In this document: piece by piece, positions 5,442 to 5,566 of the stretch | Numbering within the stretch: position 1 is the first letter of the stretch | How the letters are laid out: every line of letters starts with the position of its first letter | DNA from: Trueperaceae bacterium | Lineage (GTDB): Bacteria; Deinococcota; Deinococci; Deinococcales; Trueperaceae | DNA length: 5,566 nucleotides | Direction of reading: 5' to 3' | Assembly: GCA_003567075.1 (NCBI GenBank) | Contig: PXAU01000033.1 | Location: forward strand, 1 to 5,566 | Notes under the pieces: model-generated | What the model saw: the letters and a program-made list of their open reading frames with translations, nothing else | The model's database searches: none | Told to the model about the DNA's origin: nothing | Translations under genes and position numbers: made by a program

Positions 5442-5566
5442 CTAGCCGTCCCAGGCGACCGCGCCGTACGTGTCGGCGCGCTTGGGGCTGGTCGAGAACA
5501 TCGCCACCGGGACGCCGGTCGCCTCCTCGATCAGGCCCAGGTAGTCGAGCACCTGGTGCGGCAGGG
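5442..5566 (-). CDS. purA: Adenylosuccinate synthetase, C-terminal fragment
   Basis: Only the last 40 codons and the TAG (5444-5442) are inside the window; the gene enters from the right edge. The fragment reads LPHQVLDYLGLIEEATGVPV and continues AMFSTSPKRADTYGAVAWDG. This matches the end of PurA: a short helix with Tyr-Leu-x-x-Ile-Glu-Glu, then G-V-P-V, a strand, and the S-T-x-P-x-R-x-D-T motif that closes the family (commonly STGPDRxxT). The enzyme joins aspartate to IMP using GTP, the first step from IMP to AMP. The third residue of the S-T-x-P motif is Ser rather than the usual Gly. Identification from so short a piece rests on this terminal motif. The hydrolase gene begins seven bases downstream, suggesting one transcript. 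Confidence 0.82.
   Translation of the reverse strand, partial: LPHQVLDYLGLIEEATGVPVAMFSTSPKRADTYGAVAWDG

Overview
The window comes from a very GC-rich bacterial chromosome (roughly 70% G+C by eye). The genes suggest the Deinococcota (Deinococcus-Thermus). The E1-alpha protein resembles the Thermus 2-oxoacid dehydrogenase E1-alpha as I remember it, almost from end to end including the N-terminal leader. One gene also has a promoter -10 box that would give a leaderless transcript, an arrangement common in that phylum. A Truepera-like lineage is possible, but no marker in the window settles the genus. All genes look like ordinary chromosomal metabolic genes. I see no mobile element, CRISPR array, tRNA or rRNA.

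Layout. Positions 1-2236 (minus strand) carry a 2-oxoacid dehydrogenase operon in the order E1-alpha, E1-beta, E2. E1-alpha and E1-beta are fused TAG-ATG with no gap. E2 follows after 50 bases holding a strong hairpin and a good Shine-Dalgarno, and only its first 26 codons are inside the window. Positions 2237-2339 form a divergent promoter region. On the plus strand, a six-segment membrane protein of unknown function (2340-2876) is followed by a 138-base leader and citrate synthase (3015-4157). An 83-base convergent gap with an 11-bp perfect inverted repeat separates citrate synthase from a membrane-anchored alpha/beta hydrolase (4241-5434, minus strand). The hydrolase starts 7 bases after the stop of adenylosuccinate synthetase (purA), whose last 40 codons run off the right edge.

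How the genes fit together. The dehydrogenase complex makes acyl-CoA, probably branched-chain, from 2-oxoacids. Citrate synthase, transcribed divergently from it, takes acetyl-CoA into the TCA cycle. The two units therefore lie back to back around acyl-CoA metabolism. The purA-hydrolase pair is a separate leftward unit with no obvious link to them.

I found no new multi-gene system. The points most worth a second look are the start of E1-alpha, where coding similarity and the Shine-Dalgarno point to an AUC codon rather than the first standard start codon; two identical TAGACT boxes at gene boundaries; the hairpin abutting the E2 ribosome-binding site; and a substituted nucleophile elbow in the hydrolase.
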